Part shown: piece by piece, positions 42,014 through 50,243 of the stretch | Numbering within the stretch: the first letter of the stretch is position 1 | How the letters are laid out: each line of letters begins with the position of its first letter | Source: Armatimonadota bacterium | GTDB taxonomy: Bacteria > Armatimonadota > DTGP01 > JAKQQT01 | Direction: 5' to 3' | DNA: 64,000 bases | NCBI GenBank assembly: GCA_036504095.1 | Contig: DASXVS010000041.1 | Span: forward strand, 1-64,000 | Translations under genes and position numbers: made by a program | The notes under the pieces: generated by a model | Told to the model about the DNA's origin: nothing | Database searches by the model: none | Seen by the model: the letters and a program-made list of their open reading frames with translations, nothing else

Positions 42014-43354
42014 TCAGATTTTGCGCGTAGGCAGCGCCCAGGGCTTGCGGGCGGGGCGGCTGAGCATGGCGTTCGCCGCCGGATTGTCCTTAAACAACTC
42101 CTTCGCGGGATCCCAGTTCAGCTTGTCGCCGCCGAGGCGGAGGCAGATGTTCGCCAGGTGGCAGATGGAGACCGACCGGTGTCCGATTTCGGCGTCACAG
42201 ATGGGCTGCTTGCGCGAGCGAATGCACTCAATGAAGTTGGCGGCGTGGTCGTTGGACTCGTAGAGCCTGGTCGCGTTTGCCGGCAGCGGATCGTCGAGTA
42301 GTTTCTGGTCGCTCGCGTTGATGGCGCCCCTGCTCACGAAGATCCAGCCCTCTTCGCCCTCGAAGCGGACGCCGTTCTCCCCCTGGTTCGTGACGTGAAG
42401 CACGGCGCCGTTGTCGTAGGTGAAGTCCAGGCCGAACTCGGGGAAGGTGTTGTAGCAGTTGTGCCCGATGATCGGGCCTTTGCCCATGCCTTCCACGCTG
42501 ATCGGGCCCGAGCGGTCGTACCCGAGGCCCCACTGGGCGATGTCGTTGTGATGCGCGCCCCAGTCGGTTAGCATCCCGCCGGAGTAGTCCAGCCACCAGC
42601 GGAAGTCACCGTGGCTGCGTTCCTTGACGTATTCGGTTTCGGGCGCGGGGCCGAGCCACATATCCCAGTTGAAATCGGCCGGCACCGGGAGCGCGGGGAA
42701 CGGTCCGCCGGTGGGGCCGGTGGGGAGGCGGGCTTCCACTCTCTTGATCTTGCCGATGCGCCCGTTGCGCACGAGTTCGCAGGCCTTTCGGAATCGGGCA
42801 TCGGAGCGCTGCTGGCTGCCCGTTTGGAAGACCGCGCCGGTGTCGCGCCAGGTTTTAACGATCTGGCGGCCCTGTTCGATCGTGAGGGTCAGCGGCTTCT
42901 CGCAATAGACGTCCTTGCCGGCTTTCATCGCGGCGATGGCGATGAAAGCGTGCCAGTGGTCCGGCGTGCCGATCACCACGGCGTCGATATCCTTCTGGGC
43001 GAGGAGTTCGCGGAAGTCGGCGTATTTGCGGCAGTCCGCCCCAAACGAAGCCGCGGCCTCGTCCAGGTGGACCTTGTCAACGTCGCAGGCGGCGACGACC
43101 TTGACGCCCTTCTGACGCGCGCAGTTGTGGGTGTCGTTCAGTCCCTGCCGGTAACCGCCCTTGCTTCCGCCGGGGCCGATGACGGCGATGTTGATATTGT
43201 CGTTGGCTCCGAACGCCTTCCTGGGGCTCTGCGCAAACGCCGGCTGCGCGCCGGCGAGGCGATCTCCCAGTGCGAGTCCGAGTCCTACACCGGCCGCGAG
43301 GCGACCCGTCCGCGAGAGCATTTCGCGCCGGGTGATGGGGTTCTGTTCGCTCAT
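42014..43354 (-). CDS. Tat-exported Gfo/Idh/MocA dehydrogenase 3 of the operon
   Basis: The 446-residue product has a twin-arginine signal (TRREMLSRTG, Arg9-Arg10, then a hydrophobic stretch to about 42). A Rossmann domain follows (NIAVIGPGGSKGG), with PDHWHAFIAIAAMKAGK and the catalytic VYCEKPLT, then a beta-sheet domain (DWGAHHNDIAQWGLGYD). Tat-exported relatives such as glucose-fructose oxidoreductase carry NADP bound tightly and act outside the cytoplasm. It is the last gene of a seven-gene operon with DUF1080 proteins. The likely reaction is oxidation of a glycoside at C3, or the reverse reduction. Confidence 0.88.
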   Translation of the reverse strand: MSEQNPITRREMLSRTGRLAAGVGLGLALGDRLAGAQPAFAQSPRKAFGANDNINIAVIGPGGSKGGYRQGLNDTHNCARQKGVKVVAACDVDKVHLDEAAASFGADCRKYADFRELLAQKDIDAVVIGTPDHWHAFIAIAAMKAGKDVYCEKPLTLTIEQGRQIVKTWRDTGAVFQTGSQQRSDARFRKACELVRNGRIGKIKRVEARLPTGPTGGPFPALPVPADFNWDMWLGPAPETEYVKERSHGDFRWWLDYSGGMLTDWGAHHNDIAQWGLGYDRSGPISVEGMGKGPIIGHNCYNTFPEFGLDFTYDNGAVLHVTNQGENGVRFEGEEGWIFVSRGAINASDQKLLDDPLPANATRLYESNDHAANFIECIRSRKQPICDAEIGHRSVSICHLANICLRLGGDKLNWDPAKELFKDNPAANAMLSRPARKPWALPTRKI

Positions 43355-43375
43355 TTGTTCAGGTTCCTCTCAGGA

Positions 43376-43406
43376 CGACACGACCGGCGTGACGCCGGTC
43401 GTGTCG
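43376..43406. promoter_or_regulatory. 14-bp hairpin in the DUF1080/dehydrogenase spacer
   Basis: CGACACGACCGGCG, loop TGA, CGCCGGTCGTGTCG: perfect stem between the two genes. No T-run on the minus strand, so it is more likely an mRNA stability or expression-balance element than a terminator. Confidence 0.55.
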
Positions 43407-43415
43407 CGCTCGATA

Positions 43416-44120
43416 TCAATAGTGACCCGCGCCCTTCAGGGGGAGCGGCTTTACCCAGACGTTCCGGTAGGTAACGGGAGTGCCGTGGTCCTGAAGCACC
43501 AGGGGGCCCGCCTCCTGGCCCTCCGGATCGGTGGCAGAGCGTGTCGGGTGAGGCGCTTCGGTATTGTTCTGGACAAGGATGCCGTTCTGGAAGACGGTCA
43601 GCCTTGCGTTCTCTATCTTCTTGCCGTCGGCGTCGTAGCGCGGCGCTTTGAAGAAGATGTCGTAGGCCTGCCATTCAAGCGGGGGCTTGCAGGCGTTGAC
43701 GAGCGGGGCGGCGGTGTCGTAGATGGCGCCGCAGTCGCCGCGCCCGGGATCAGTGATGCCGTAAGAGTCGAGCACCTGGACCTCGTATCGCCCCTGAAGG
43801 TAAACGCCGCTGTTGCCGCGTTCCTGGCCGGTTTTGTCCGCCATCAGCGGCTCTTTCCATTCCACGTGATACCAGCCGTCCAGGAATTTCTCCTTGCTGG
43901 CGTTATCGCCGCCGCCGCCGGAGAGCATGGACTTGTCCTTCTCGATCTTCCAGGCCCTCGACCACGCGTCGGTGTTCTTGCCGTCATAGAGGACGACGGC
44001 TCCCTCGGGCGGTTTGCCGCCCACGCCGAGTACCCTCGTATCCGGCGCGCCCTTGGCCAGGGCCGGCACGGCGACGGCAACGGCCAGCGCCGCGACGAAT
44101 CCGTAATCTGCGAATTTCAT
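43416..44120 (-). CDS. Exported DUF1080 protein (3-keto-glycoside hydrolase/lyase family), copy 2
   Basis: The 234-residue product has a Sec signal (about 1-22) and one DUF1080 jelly-roll (concanavalin-like). Family features: VVLYDGKNTDAWS near the start, DGWYHVEWKEP, GNSGVYLQGRYEVQVLDSYG, PPLEWQAYDIFFKAPRYD, and GPLVLQDHGTPVTYRNVWVKPL. Pfam calls this fold 3-keto-disaccharide hydrolase; such proteins cleave glycosides after oxidation at C3. This one resembles the subgroup with the GNSGVYLQG and QDHG motifs. It differs from copy 1, so the pair probably has different substrates or steps. Confidence 0.87.
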   Translation of the reverse strand: MKFADYGFVAALAVAVAVPALAKGAPDTRVLGVGGKPPEGAVVLYDGKNTDAWSRAWKIEKDKSMLSGGGGDNASKEKFLDGWYHVEWKEPLMADKTGQERGNSGVYLQGRYEVQVLDSYGITDPGRGDCGAIYDTAAPLVNACKPPLEWQAYDIFFKAPRYDADGKKIENARLTVFQNGILVQNNTEAPHPTRSATDPEGQEAGPLVLQDHGTPVTYRNVWVKPLPLKGAGHY

Positions 44121-44153
44121 GTGTGTACCCTCGGTTCTTTGTACAGGCCCGCC

Positions 44154-44813
44154 CTAGCGGGACAGGCTCTTGATGCGGATATTGCGAAACGCGACATTGT
44201 TGGTCGGCTCGTGGTTCTGAACGCCGATGTAGCCTTCCAGCGACCGTGTTCCCACGTAATCGCAGACCTTCTTGCCGTTGATGGTAACCACGTAGTGATT
44301 TCCCACGACTTTGATGACCTCGGAGTTCCATTCGCCGTAAGGTTTGCCGGGCACGAAGGTTGACGGGGCGAAAGTGTAGACCGCGCCCGTGCGGTGCAGG
44401 TCATCCCCTGTGTCCGAAATCTGGATCTCATAGCCTTGGTTGACCGGCTTCCAGGGGTCGTCGCCGGGGTCCGGGAAGCGAACGAAGACGCCGGAGTTGC
44501 TGGTCTTAGAGAGGGCCTTCCAGTCGAGTTTGAGTTCGAAGTCCTTATATTTGGCCTTGGTGTACCAGAGCAGGCCCATGCCGCCTTCGGCGAGCATGCT
44601 GCCGTCGGGGAGGAGTTTGAAGCTGCCGGGCCCGGCCATTTTCCAGCCGTCGAGGCTCTTCCCGTCAAAGAGGCGCGTGAAGCCTCTATCGAGTTTGGCG
44701 AGCTTGCCGGCGGGGGCGCCAAAGCCGGCGGGCGCAGCCTGATCTTGGGCGAATGCCGCCGAGGCGATTACGAGAAGCGCCGCGCCGGTGGCTGCGGTTA
44801 TGCTGAATTTCAT
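44154..44813 (-). CDS. Exported DUF1080 protein, copy 1
   Basis: The start is the ATG of MKFSITAATGAALLVIASAA with AGGAAAGG upstream; the frame to 45047 runs into ApbE. The 219-residue product has a Sec signal and the DUF1080 fold: FTRLFDGKSLDGWKM, FELKLDWKALSKTSNSGVF, NQGYEIQISDTGDDLHRTGA, GEWNSEVIKVVGNHYVVTING and GYIGVQNHEP. It is a subgroup distinct from copy 2, with the QNHEP motif. It lies 29 bases after apbE and 33 before copy 2. Confidence 0.87.
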   Translation of the reverse strand: MKFSITAATGAALLVIASAAFAQDQAAPAGFGAPAGKLAKLDRGFTRLFDGKSLDGWKMAGPGSFKLLPDGSMLAEGGMGLLWYTKAKYKDFELKLDWKALSKTSNSGVFVRFPDPGDDPWKPVNQGYEIQISDTGDDLHRTGAVYTFAPSTFVPGKPYGEWNSEVIKVVGNHYVVTINGKKVCDYVGTRSLEGYIGVQNHEPTNNVAFRNIRIKSLSR

Positions 44814-44842
44814 TTTGAGTGTTCCTTTCCTGGGGTCAGTGC

Positions 44843-45784
44843 TCAATGCGCTGGCGAGAGTGAATGCGAGGCGGCACTGAGCGTTTGCGGCTCGCATGGG
44901 ACGACGAACGCGGCGTCCGGAAACAGAGGGGCGAAGCAGGGCAGGGTGGCGGCCTCCGCTTCGCCGAGGACCAGAAGCGCCGTGGAAAGCGCGTCGGCGT
45001 CCGTGGCGTTGTCCGTCACCACGGCGGCCAGTCTCGCCCGCTCGCACGGGCTGCCCGTCCTAGGGTCGAGGACGTGGCCTAACAGCCGTCCGTCGTCAGA
45101 TGTGAACGCCTTTCCATGGACTGCGCTCACGGAAAGCGCCTGCCCGTCCGTGATGGTGACGGATCTGAGGACGCCGTCCTCCGAACCGGGGTCACGGATC
45201 GCGATGTTCCATCCCTCGGAATTGTCCGATGAGCCGAGGGCGATGACGGTGCTGGTGCCGCCGTGCATCAGGGCGGAGCGCACACCCATATCCCTAAGGA
45301 TGTCCGCCGCGGCGTCCAGGGCATAGCCCTTGCCGATCGCGCCGAGATCCAGGCCGACTCCGGGACTGTCAAAGCGAACGGACGACGTCTCGGCATCGAG
45401 GGAAATGTGTCGTATACCGGTGACGGCGCGGGCGGCCGCAATCTCACCGGCGCCGGCGGCATGGCCGGATGCACCGATGAAGCCCCAGGCGCGCAGCATA
45501 GGCAGGACGGTTATATCGAACGCTCCATCGGTGGCGCGGGACAGGGCCTGGCAGCGCTGGAAAAGCGTGAAAACATCGGGGTGAACGCGGACCCAGCCTT
45601 CCGCGGCGTGGGAATTAACGCGCGCAGCCTCGCTTTCGGGGCGATAGATAGACAGGAGTCCCTCGATCCGTTCAACCTCGTCAAGCGCCGCCTCTCCGAC
45701 CGATCGCAGACGCCCGGGATCGGCCCCGCCGCCCAGGACGAGTTCGAAGCGCGTCCCCATCAAGTAGCGGCCGAGGGCAAGCAT
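44843..45784 (-). CDS. apbE: FAD:protein FMN transferase (ApbE family)
   Basis: The 313-residue product has the ApbE motifs: MGTRFELVL at the N-terminus, GAFDITVLPM, VGLDLGAIGKGYALD, HGGTSTVIALG, HVLDPRTG and TDADALSTALLVLG. These transfer FMN from FAD to a Thr or Ser of a partner protein, with a divalent metal in the site. No lipoprotein signal is seen, unlike many exported members, so this form may be cytoplasmic. There is no Shine-Dalgarno sequence; the bases before the start are the right arm of an octamer hairpin. No obvious flavinylation target (NqrB/C, RnfD/G or FMN-binding domain) is in the window. Confidence 0.93.
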   Translation of the reverse strand: MLALGRYLMGTRFELVLGGGADPGRLRSVGEAALDEVERIEGLLSIYRPESEAARVNSHAAEGWVRVHPDVFTLFQRCQALSRATDGAFDITVLPMLRAWGFIGASGHAAGAGEIAAARAVTGIRHISLDAETSSVRFDSPGVGLDLGAIGKGYALDAAADILRDMGVRSALMHGGTSTVIALGSSDNSEGWNIAIRDPGSEDGVLRSVTITDGQALSVSAVHGKAFTSDDGRLLGHVLDPRTGSPCERARLAAVVTDNATDADALSTALLVLGEAEAATLPCFAPLFPDAAFVVPCEPQTLSAASHSLSPAH

Positions 45785-45786
45785 TG

Positions 45787-45883
45787 TGGGAAGGACATGA
45801 GGAAACGGGGAAACGGGGAAATGGGGAAATGGATCGGAGTCCGTTCATTTCCTCATTGCCTCATTTCCCCATTTCCTGGTCTG
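45787..45883 (-). repeat. Octamer repeat hairpin filling the dehydrogenase/apbE spacer
   Basis: On the minus strand, six bases after the TAA of the dehydrogenase: AGGAAATG, GGGAAATG, AGGCAATG, AGGAAATG, a 15-base loop, then ATTTCCCC, ATTTCCCC, GTTTCCCC, GTTTCCTC. In-register pairing gives a stem of about 32 bp (45799-45877). It closes 14 bases before the apbE start, which has no ribosome-binding site, so folding brings the stop and start codons together. Confidence 0.88.
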
Positions 45884-47284
45884 TTAGGCGATGATCTGGC
45901 GTTTGATGGGGTCGAAGTTCATCGTCTTGTGCTCGAGTTCCGCCATTTCGGCGAGGGAGACGATGGTCTGAACGCGAACCGCAAGGCCGATGTTACCGTT
46001 CGGCGTCTTGCCGGTGCGGATGCAATCCAGCCAGTTCTTTTCGTGGACCTTAATGTCCTCGCCGGGGCCGACGACCGGGAAGTCCTGCGGATCGATCTCC
46101 TCGGCGAACGGGCGCTCCGGGCTGAGGGCGACTTTGCCGCCGCCGAAGCGGAGGGTCGCTTTGTGGCCGCGGATCAGATCTTCCAGGCCCTGCTCGTTGA
46201 CGGTGGACAGGAAGACGTACATCGTAACGCCGGACGGGAACTCAACCAGCGTGTGGATGGTGTCCGCCACTTCGCGGTCGGTGGAGATCTTCATCGTCCC
46301 AAGGGCCGTTACGCGGGAGGGGAATTCGGGCTTGTCGCCGAAGACCGCGATCATCAGCGGGTGGAGCTTGTGGGGCATCAGGTCGCCGAGCAGGCCGGCG
46401 GAGTAATCGCGATACTTGCGGTAGCGGAAGAAGCGGGCCTTGGAGTCGTCGTTCCAGGGGCGGTCCGGCGCGCTGCCGAGCCACATCTTCCAGTCCAGGT
46501 TGTCCGGGCCGGCGCCGGCGTCGATGTTGTAGTTCCATTCGCCGCCCTGGCTGTTGCGGGCATAGGAGCCCTGGCAGGAGACGAGTTCACCGATCTTGCC
46601 GGAACTCACCACTTCGTTGGCGACGTGCCACTTGGTGTCCGAAGTTCCCTGGGAGCCTACCTGGAAGACCTTGCCGGTCTTTTCCTGTGCGGCCAGAATG
46701 GCAAAGCCTTCGTCCATGTAGCGGGTCATCGGCTTTTCGCAGTATACGTGTTTGCCGGCTTCCATGGCGTCGATGGCGATCTGGGCGTGCCAGTGTTCCG
46801 GGGTGGCGATGACGACCGCGTCCACGTCCTTATTGTCGAGGAGTGCGCGATAGTCCTTCGCGGTCTGAACCTGCGCGGAGGCGTCATATTTGAGGATGGC
46901 GGCCTTGGCGCCATCCAGGCGGGGCACGTAGACTTCCGAGACGCCGATGGAGCGGGTATTGTTGACCTCGCGTTCGCCGTTCAGGATGTGGAGGTGCGCG
47001 CCGCCCTGTCCGCCCACTCCAATGTGAGCGATGGCGATGCGGTCGTTTGCCCCGATGACGCGCCCGGATGCCATGCGCACGCGCGGCTTCAGCCCGGCGG
47101 ATTTGAGAACTTTGGGTTTTGCCTTCGCCACCGCATCGCCCGCGGCGGCTGCGGCGAAACCGGGGGTTCCCATAGCGATGATCGTGCCGCCGACGCCCAA
47201 TGCGGCGGTCTTCAGGAAGTCTCGGCGGGTTGTGCCCGCGTTTTCGGTTTCAGCCGGCTTGAATGAGTCTTTTTCGTGTGACAT
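45884..47284 (-). CDS. Tat-exported Gfo/Idh/MocA dehydrogenase 2 of the operon
   Basis: The start is the ATG of MSHEKDSFKPAETENAG, with GGAG 12 bases upstream; the earlier ATG at 47296 is too close to it. The 466-residue product has a classic twin-arginine signal (TTRRDFLKTAALG, Arg20-Arg21), a Rossmann motif (IAHIGVGGQGGAH), PEHWHAQIAIDAMEAGK and the catalytic VYCEKPMT. The C-terminal half has WNYNIDAGAGPDNLDWKMW and RYRKYRDYSAGLLGDLMPH, common in exported planctomycete and armatimonad members. It should oxidise or reduce a sugar outside the cytoplasm. The octamer hairpin follows its stop. Confidence 0.88.
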   Translation of the reverse strand: MSHEKDSFKPAETENAGTTRRDFLKTAALGVGGTIIAMGTPGFAAAAAGDAVAKAKPKVLKSAGLKPRVRMASGRVIGANDRIAIAHIGVGGQGGAHLHILNGEREVNNTRSIGVSEVYVPRLDGAKAAILKYDASAQVQTAKDYRALLDNKDVDAVVIATPEHWHAQIAIDAMEAGKHVYCEKPMTRYMDEGFAILAAQEKTGKVFQVGSQGTSDTKWHVANEVVSSGKIGELVSCQGSYARNSQGGEWNYNIDAGAGPDNLDWKMWLGSAPDRPWNDDSKARFFRYRKYRDYSAGLLGDLMPHKLHPLMIAVFGDKPEFPSRVTALGTMKISTDREVADTIHTLVEFPSGVTMYVFLSTVNEQGLEDLIRGHKATLRFGGGKVALSPERPFAEEIDPQDFPVVGPGEDIKVHEKNWLDCIRTGKTPNGNIGLAVRVQTIVSLAEMAELEHKTMNFDPIKRQIIA

Positions 47285-47330
47285 GGGTTTATCCATCTCC
47301 AGTAAGTGATGATGTGCGGGCATTGGCGCC

Positions 47331-48605
47331 CTACAGGTCGTATAATTCCTTCGCGATGGTGATTCTGCTGGCGGAGTTGACCGCCTCGTTGGCCTTGATG
47401 ACGGCGACGGTGCTCTGGTATCCCTCGGTAGGCCCTGCGAGGGGTTTCTTGCCGGTGCGGATCGCCGAGAGGAAACCGTCCACGGCGTAGTTCAGCATCG
47501 CCTGATCGGTCATGGCGGGCGGAGCGGAGGAACCGGGCTCCTTGCCGAGCGCCAACTGCTTGCTGGCGTCCGCCACCAGGGCGATTCCGGTTTCGTCGCC
47601 GAGTTTGTCCTTGTGCGCGTAGACTTCCCAGCCCAAAGCCTTCGCGTCCGCTTCCTTGATGAGCCAGCCGCGTCCGTCCCGGAGGTAGATGGCGGAGTCG
47701 GAGCCCATCATGAGTTCGTATTTGCCGTCGAACGAATTCGCAACCGTGGCGTCGTACGCCAGGTGCACGCCCTCGGGGTACTCGAAGATGCACTGAACGG
47801 TGTCCGGCACGTCACGGCCGTCCTGCCACGCCAGGATGCCGCCGAAGCCGGACACAGCGACCGGCGTCGAGCGGAGGTACCAGTTCATCAGGTCGAGGGG
47901 CTGGATTCCGAGTTCGCCGACGAGGCCGAGCGAGGTGGCCTTCGAAAGCCGCCAGTTCAGCGCCTGCTCGCGTTCCGGTGTGGGGGCAGCGCGGCGCCAG
48001 TTTGTCTTGCGGTGATACTGGCCCCGTATCTGGGCGACCTTGGAGAGAACATCGGTCTCGATGAACTTGCGGACGTGCGTGCTGATCGGCAGCATGCGTT
48101 GAGTCAGTCCGCTCTGGAATATCCGGGTGGAAGCCTTGCCGGCCAACGCGATGGCCTTTGCGTCCTCGATGGTGTAAGCCAGGGGAGCCTCGCAGTATAC
48201 GTGTTTGCCGGCGGCGATCGCGTCCAGGACAATCTGCTTGTGCTGGTGGGTGGGCGTGGCGACAAACACGGCGCTCACGTCCGCGCGACCCAGTAGCTGC
48301 TTGTAGTCCTGAACGGCGGTTGCCTTCGTGGCGACGGTCAGTGCGCGGGTGTGGGCCGGGGTATAGGTGTCGCATACGGCTGTCACCGGGGCGTTGGCAG
48401 CGCGGGCCAGGGAATCAATCAGCGCGCGCCCCTGTGCGCCCAGGCCGATAACCGCGCAGTTCACCGGTGCGCCGCCGCCGGCGGGGGGCGCCGGCGCCGC
48501 GGGTGTCTGTGCGCGTAACTCTTCCGCGGCGAGCATCGAGAACATCATCGCGCCCGCACCCATCGTTAGAAACTGCCGGCGGTCCATGCCGGAATTGTCA
48601 GCCAT
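47331..48605 (-). CDS. Tat-exported Gfo/Idh/MocA protein 1 of the operon, with EAP in place of EKP
   Basis: The 424-residue product has a twin-arginine signal (DRRQFLTMGAGAMM, Arg9-Arg10), a Rossmann motif (AVIGLGAQGRA) and PTHQHKQIVLDAIAAGK. The catalytic E-K-P of the family is E139-A140-P141 (VYCEAPLA), so the Lys expected to take part in hydride transfer is Ala. The rest of the fold is intact (GELGIQPLDLMNWYL, VQCIFEYPEG). It may therefore be a binding or partner subunit, or use different chemistry. It lies 46 bases before dehydrogenase 2 and 41 after ThuA, clearly in the same operon. Confidence 0.85.
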   Translation of the reverse strand: MADNSGMDRRQFLTMGAGAMMFSMLAAEELRAQTPAAPAPPAGGGAPVNCAVIGLGAQGRALIDSLARAANAPVTAVCDTYTPAHTRALTVATKATAVQDYKQLLGRADVSAVFVATPTHQHKQIVLDAIAAGKHVYCEAPLAYTIEDAKAIALAGKASTRIFQSGLTQRMLPISTHVRKFIETDVLSKVAQIRGQYHRKTNWRRAAPTPEREQALNWRLSKATSLGLVGELGIQPLDLMNWYLRSTPVAVSGFGGILAWQDGRDVPDTVQCIFEYPEGVHLAYDATVANSFDGKYELMMGSDSAIYLRDGRGWLIKEADAKALGWEVYAHKDKLGDETGIALVADASKQLALGKEPGSSAPPAMTDQAMLNYAVDGFLSAIRTGKKPLAGPTEGYQSTVAVIKANEAVNSASRITIAKELYDL

Positions 48606-48646
48606 CCGTTTACCTCATGTAGTGGTTCTAGTGTTGTCTGAGTCTG

Positions 48647-49372
48647 CTACTTGCTGGCCCCGGCCGCCCATCGGATCCCGCCCAGCAGGTGCGCCAGGAG
48701 GAGCGGTTCGGAGTAGGCTTCCTTCGGGTGCCCGCACCCCGTGTACCAGATGCGCGCCTTGCCGATGTTGCGCCGCCACGCGAACGGGTGGTCCTTGCCC
48801 ATTTCCCCGCCCTTGTAAGTCGATTCGTCCACAGAGAAGAGAACGTGGACTTTGGGCCGCGGGCTGGCGGTGAACTCGTACCACTCGTCGGAGCGCTCCC
48901 AGGCAGCGGGAAGCATCCGCGTGGAGACGTCCTTTCGATCCTCAATGCGGATGGTGGCCTTCTGGAACGCGGGATGACGCTTGAACTCGGCGCCCAGCAT
49001 CTCTTTGTACCACGGCCAGTTGTGCTCGGTGTCGGTTGCGGCGTGGATGCCGACAAACCCGCCGCCGCGAGCGATGTAATCCTTCAACGCGGCCTTCTGG
49101 GCGTCGTCGAAGAGATCCCCCGTGGTGTTGAGGAAGATCAGGGCCTTGTACTGCGCCAGGCCGGCGGGCGTGAAGAGCGAGGCATCTTCCGAGGCGTCGA
49201 CGTCGAAACCATTGTCCTGTCCCAACTTCTGTATCGCAGCGATCCCGGCCGGGATCGAATCGTGGCGGAAGCCGGTGGTTTTCGAGAAAACCAGGACACG
49301 AAACCGCCTGTCTTTCGCGCCCGAGGGAACCGCCATCAATGCGAGGAGAGCAATCAATAGTAGGTGTTTCAT
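48647..49372 (-). CDS. Exported ThuA-domain protein
   Basis: The start is the ATG of MKHLLLIALLALMAVPSGA (Sec signal); a GTG three codons earlier is possible and no strong ribosome-binding site decides. The 241-residue product is one ThuA domain of the class I glutamine-amidotransferase-like fold: RVLVFSKTTGFRHDSIP, YKALIFLNTTGDLF, GGGFVGIHAATDTEHNWPWY, GKARIWYTGCGHPKEAY. The Cys nucleophile of amidotransferases is absent. ThuA works with the Gfo/Idh/MocA protein ThuB in trehalose use, where 3-keto intermediates are made. As first gene of this operon it supports the 3-keto-glycoside interpretation. Confidence 0.88.
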   Translation of the reverse strand: MKHLLLIALLALMAVPSGAKDRRFRVLVFSKTTGFRHDSIPAGIAAIQKLGQDNGFDVDASEDASLFTPAGLAQYKALIFLNTTGDLFDDAQKAALKDYIARGGGFVGIHAATDTEHNWPWYKEMLGAEFKRHPAFQKATIRIEDRKDVSTRMLPAAWERSDEWYEFTASPRPKVHVLFSVDESTYKGGEMGKDHPFAWRRNIGKARIWYTGCGHPKEAYSEPLLLAHLLGGIRWAAGASK

Positions 49373-49460
49373 CAAATCCACTATATGAAGTTGACGCGCG
49401 CAGGGGAAACTTCAAAGTGGCGAAAATTGGGATAGCGGGCAATCTCACCCTTGCAGCCGG

Positions 49461-50087
49461 TCAACCCAGCTTGACGTTCCATGTCAGTACGGCGTAGCCG
49501 AAGGTGTGATGCGGCGAATCATTGGTGCGGTATAGCGCCGGATTGAACGACAGGGACGGCGTGAGGTTGTAGGTGAAGCCGGCGGTTGAGGAGTTGCCTT
49601 CGCCGCTCTGGTAGTCCACCTGCCATTGCAGAACAGGATTCGACTGGTATGCATAGCCGAGCACGGCCTGCGAATGGGCGCCGTTTCGCAGAAGGCCGGC
49701 GATCGCTTTATGGGCGCCCACATAATATCCCCCTTCGAGGAATGGCTGCGGCGCGCTGCCGTCGCTGCTCCAGCCAGTGAAACCGGTGGATAACAGGTAC
49801 GGGCCGTGGTTGATGAGGCCGTACTCCGCGGCGGCCGTCTGAAGCCCGGGCTTCATTCCTTCGAAGAACGCCACCTCAAACCTCGGCGTTACGCCATACT
49901 CGGTCTGAAACTGGAGCGCATTGCCGATAGCCTCGTGCTGCGCCTGGAAAGAGAGTGACAGGATGCCAACCGGCTGAATGTCCGGGGTAACGATCTGGTT
50001 CAGCCCCTTGGTGGTCGCGCCGCTACGCCCGCATACGCACGCCGCGATTGAAACACACGCCAGAAGGCACTTTCGCGCGTCATTCAC
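49461..50087 (-). CDS. Exported beta-barrel-like protein of unknown function
   Basis: The start is GTG at 50087, preceded by GGGAGG; an earlier GTG at 50105 would place that site inside the gene. The 208-residue product has a signal (MNDARKCLLACVSIAACVCG; the Cys may be lipid-modified). The remainder is alternating hydrophobic/polar strands with aromatic ends (LSLSFQAQHEA, FEVAFFEGMKPG, FLEGGYYVGAHKA, VLQWQVDYQSGEG, AGFTYNLTPSLSFNPALY) and ends HTFGYAVLTWNVKLG, typical of a small outer-membrane barrel. It has its own gene orientation with the ThuA operon but starts 88 bases upstream of it. I do not recognise a family. Confidence 0.7.
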   Translation of the reverse strand: MNDARKCLLACVSIAACVCGRSGATTKGLNQIVTPDIQPVGILSLSFQAQHEAIGNALQFQTEYGVTPRFEVAFFEGMKPGLQTAAAEYGLINHGPYLLSTGFTGWSSDGSAPQPFLEGGYYVGAHKAIAGLLRNGAHSQAVLGYAYQSNPVLQWQVDYQSGEGNSSTAGFTYNLTPSLSFNPALYRTNDSPHHTFGYAVLTWNVKLG

Positions 50088-50243
50088 TGATAATCCCTCC
50101 CGCACCGTTCGATGGATGGAAATGCCTGTACGTACCGCATCCCTTTAGCGGCAGGATAGCATGGCAGACGGCTTCGTTTGAACCGGGACGCCCGGTCGTG
50201 ACCAACATGGCGCATCGACGAATTGCAGAGGGGAGACCGAACG

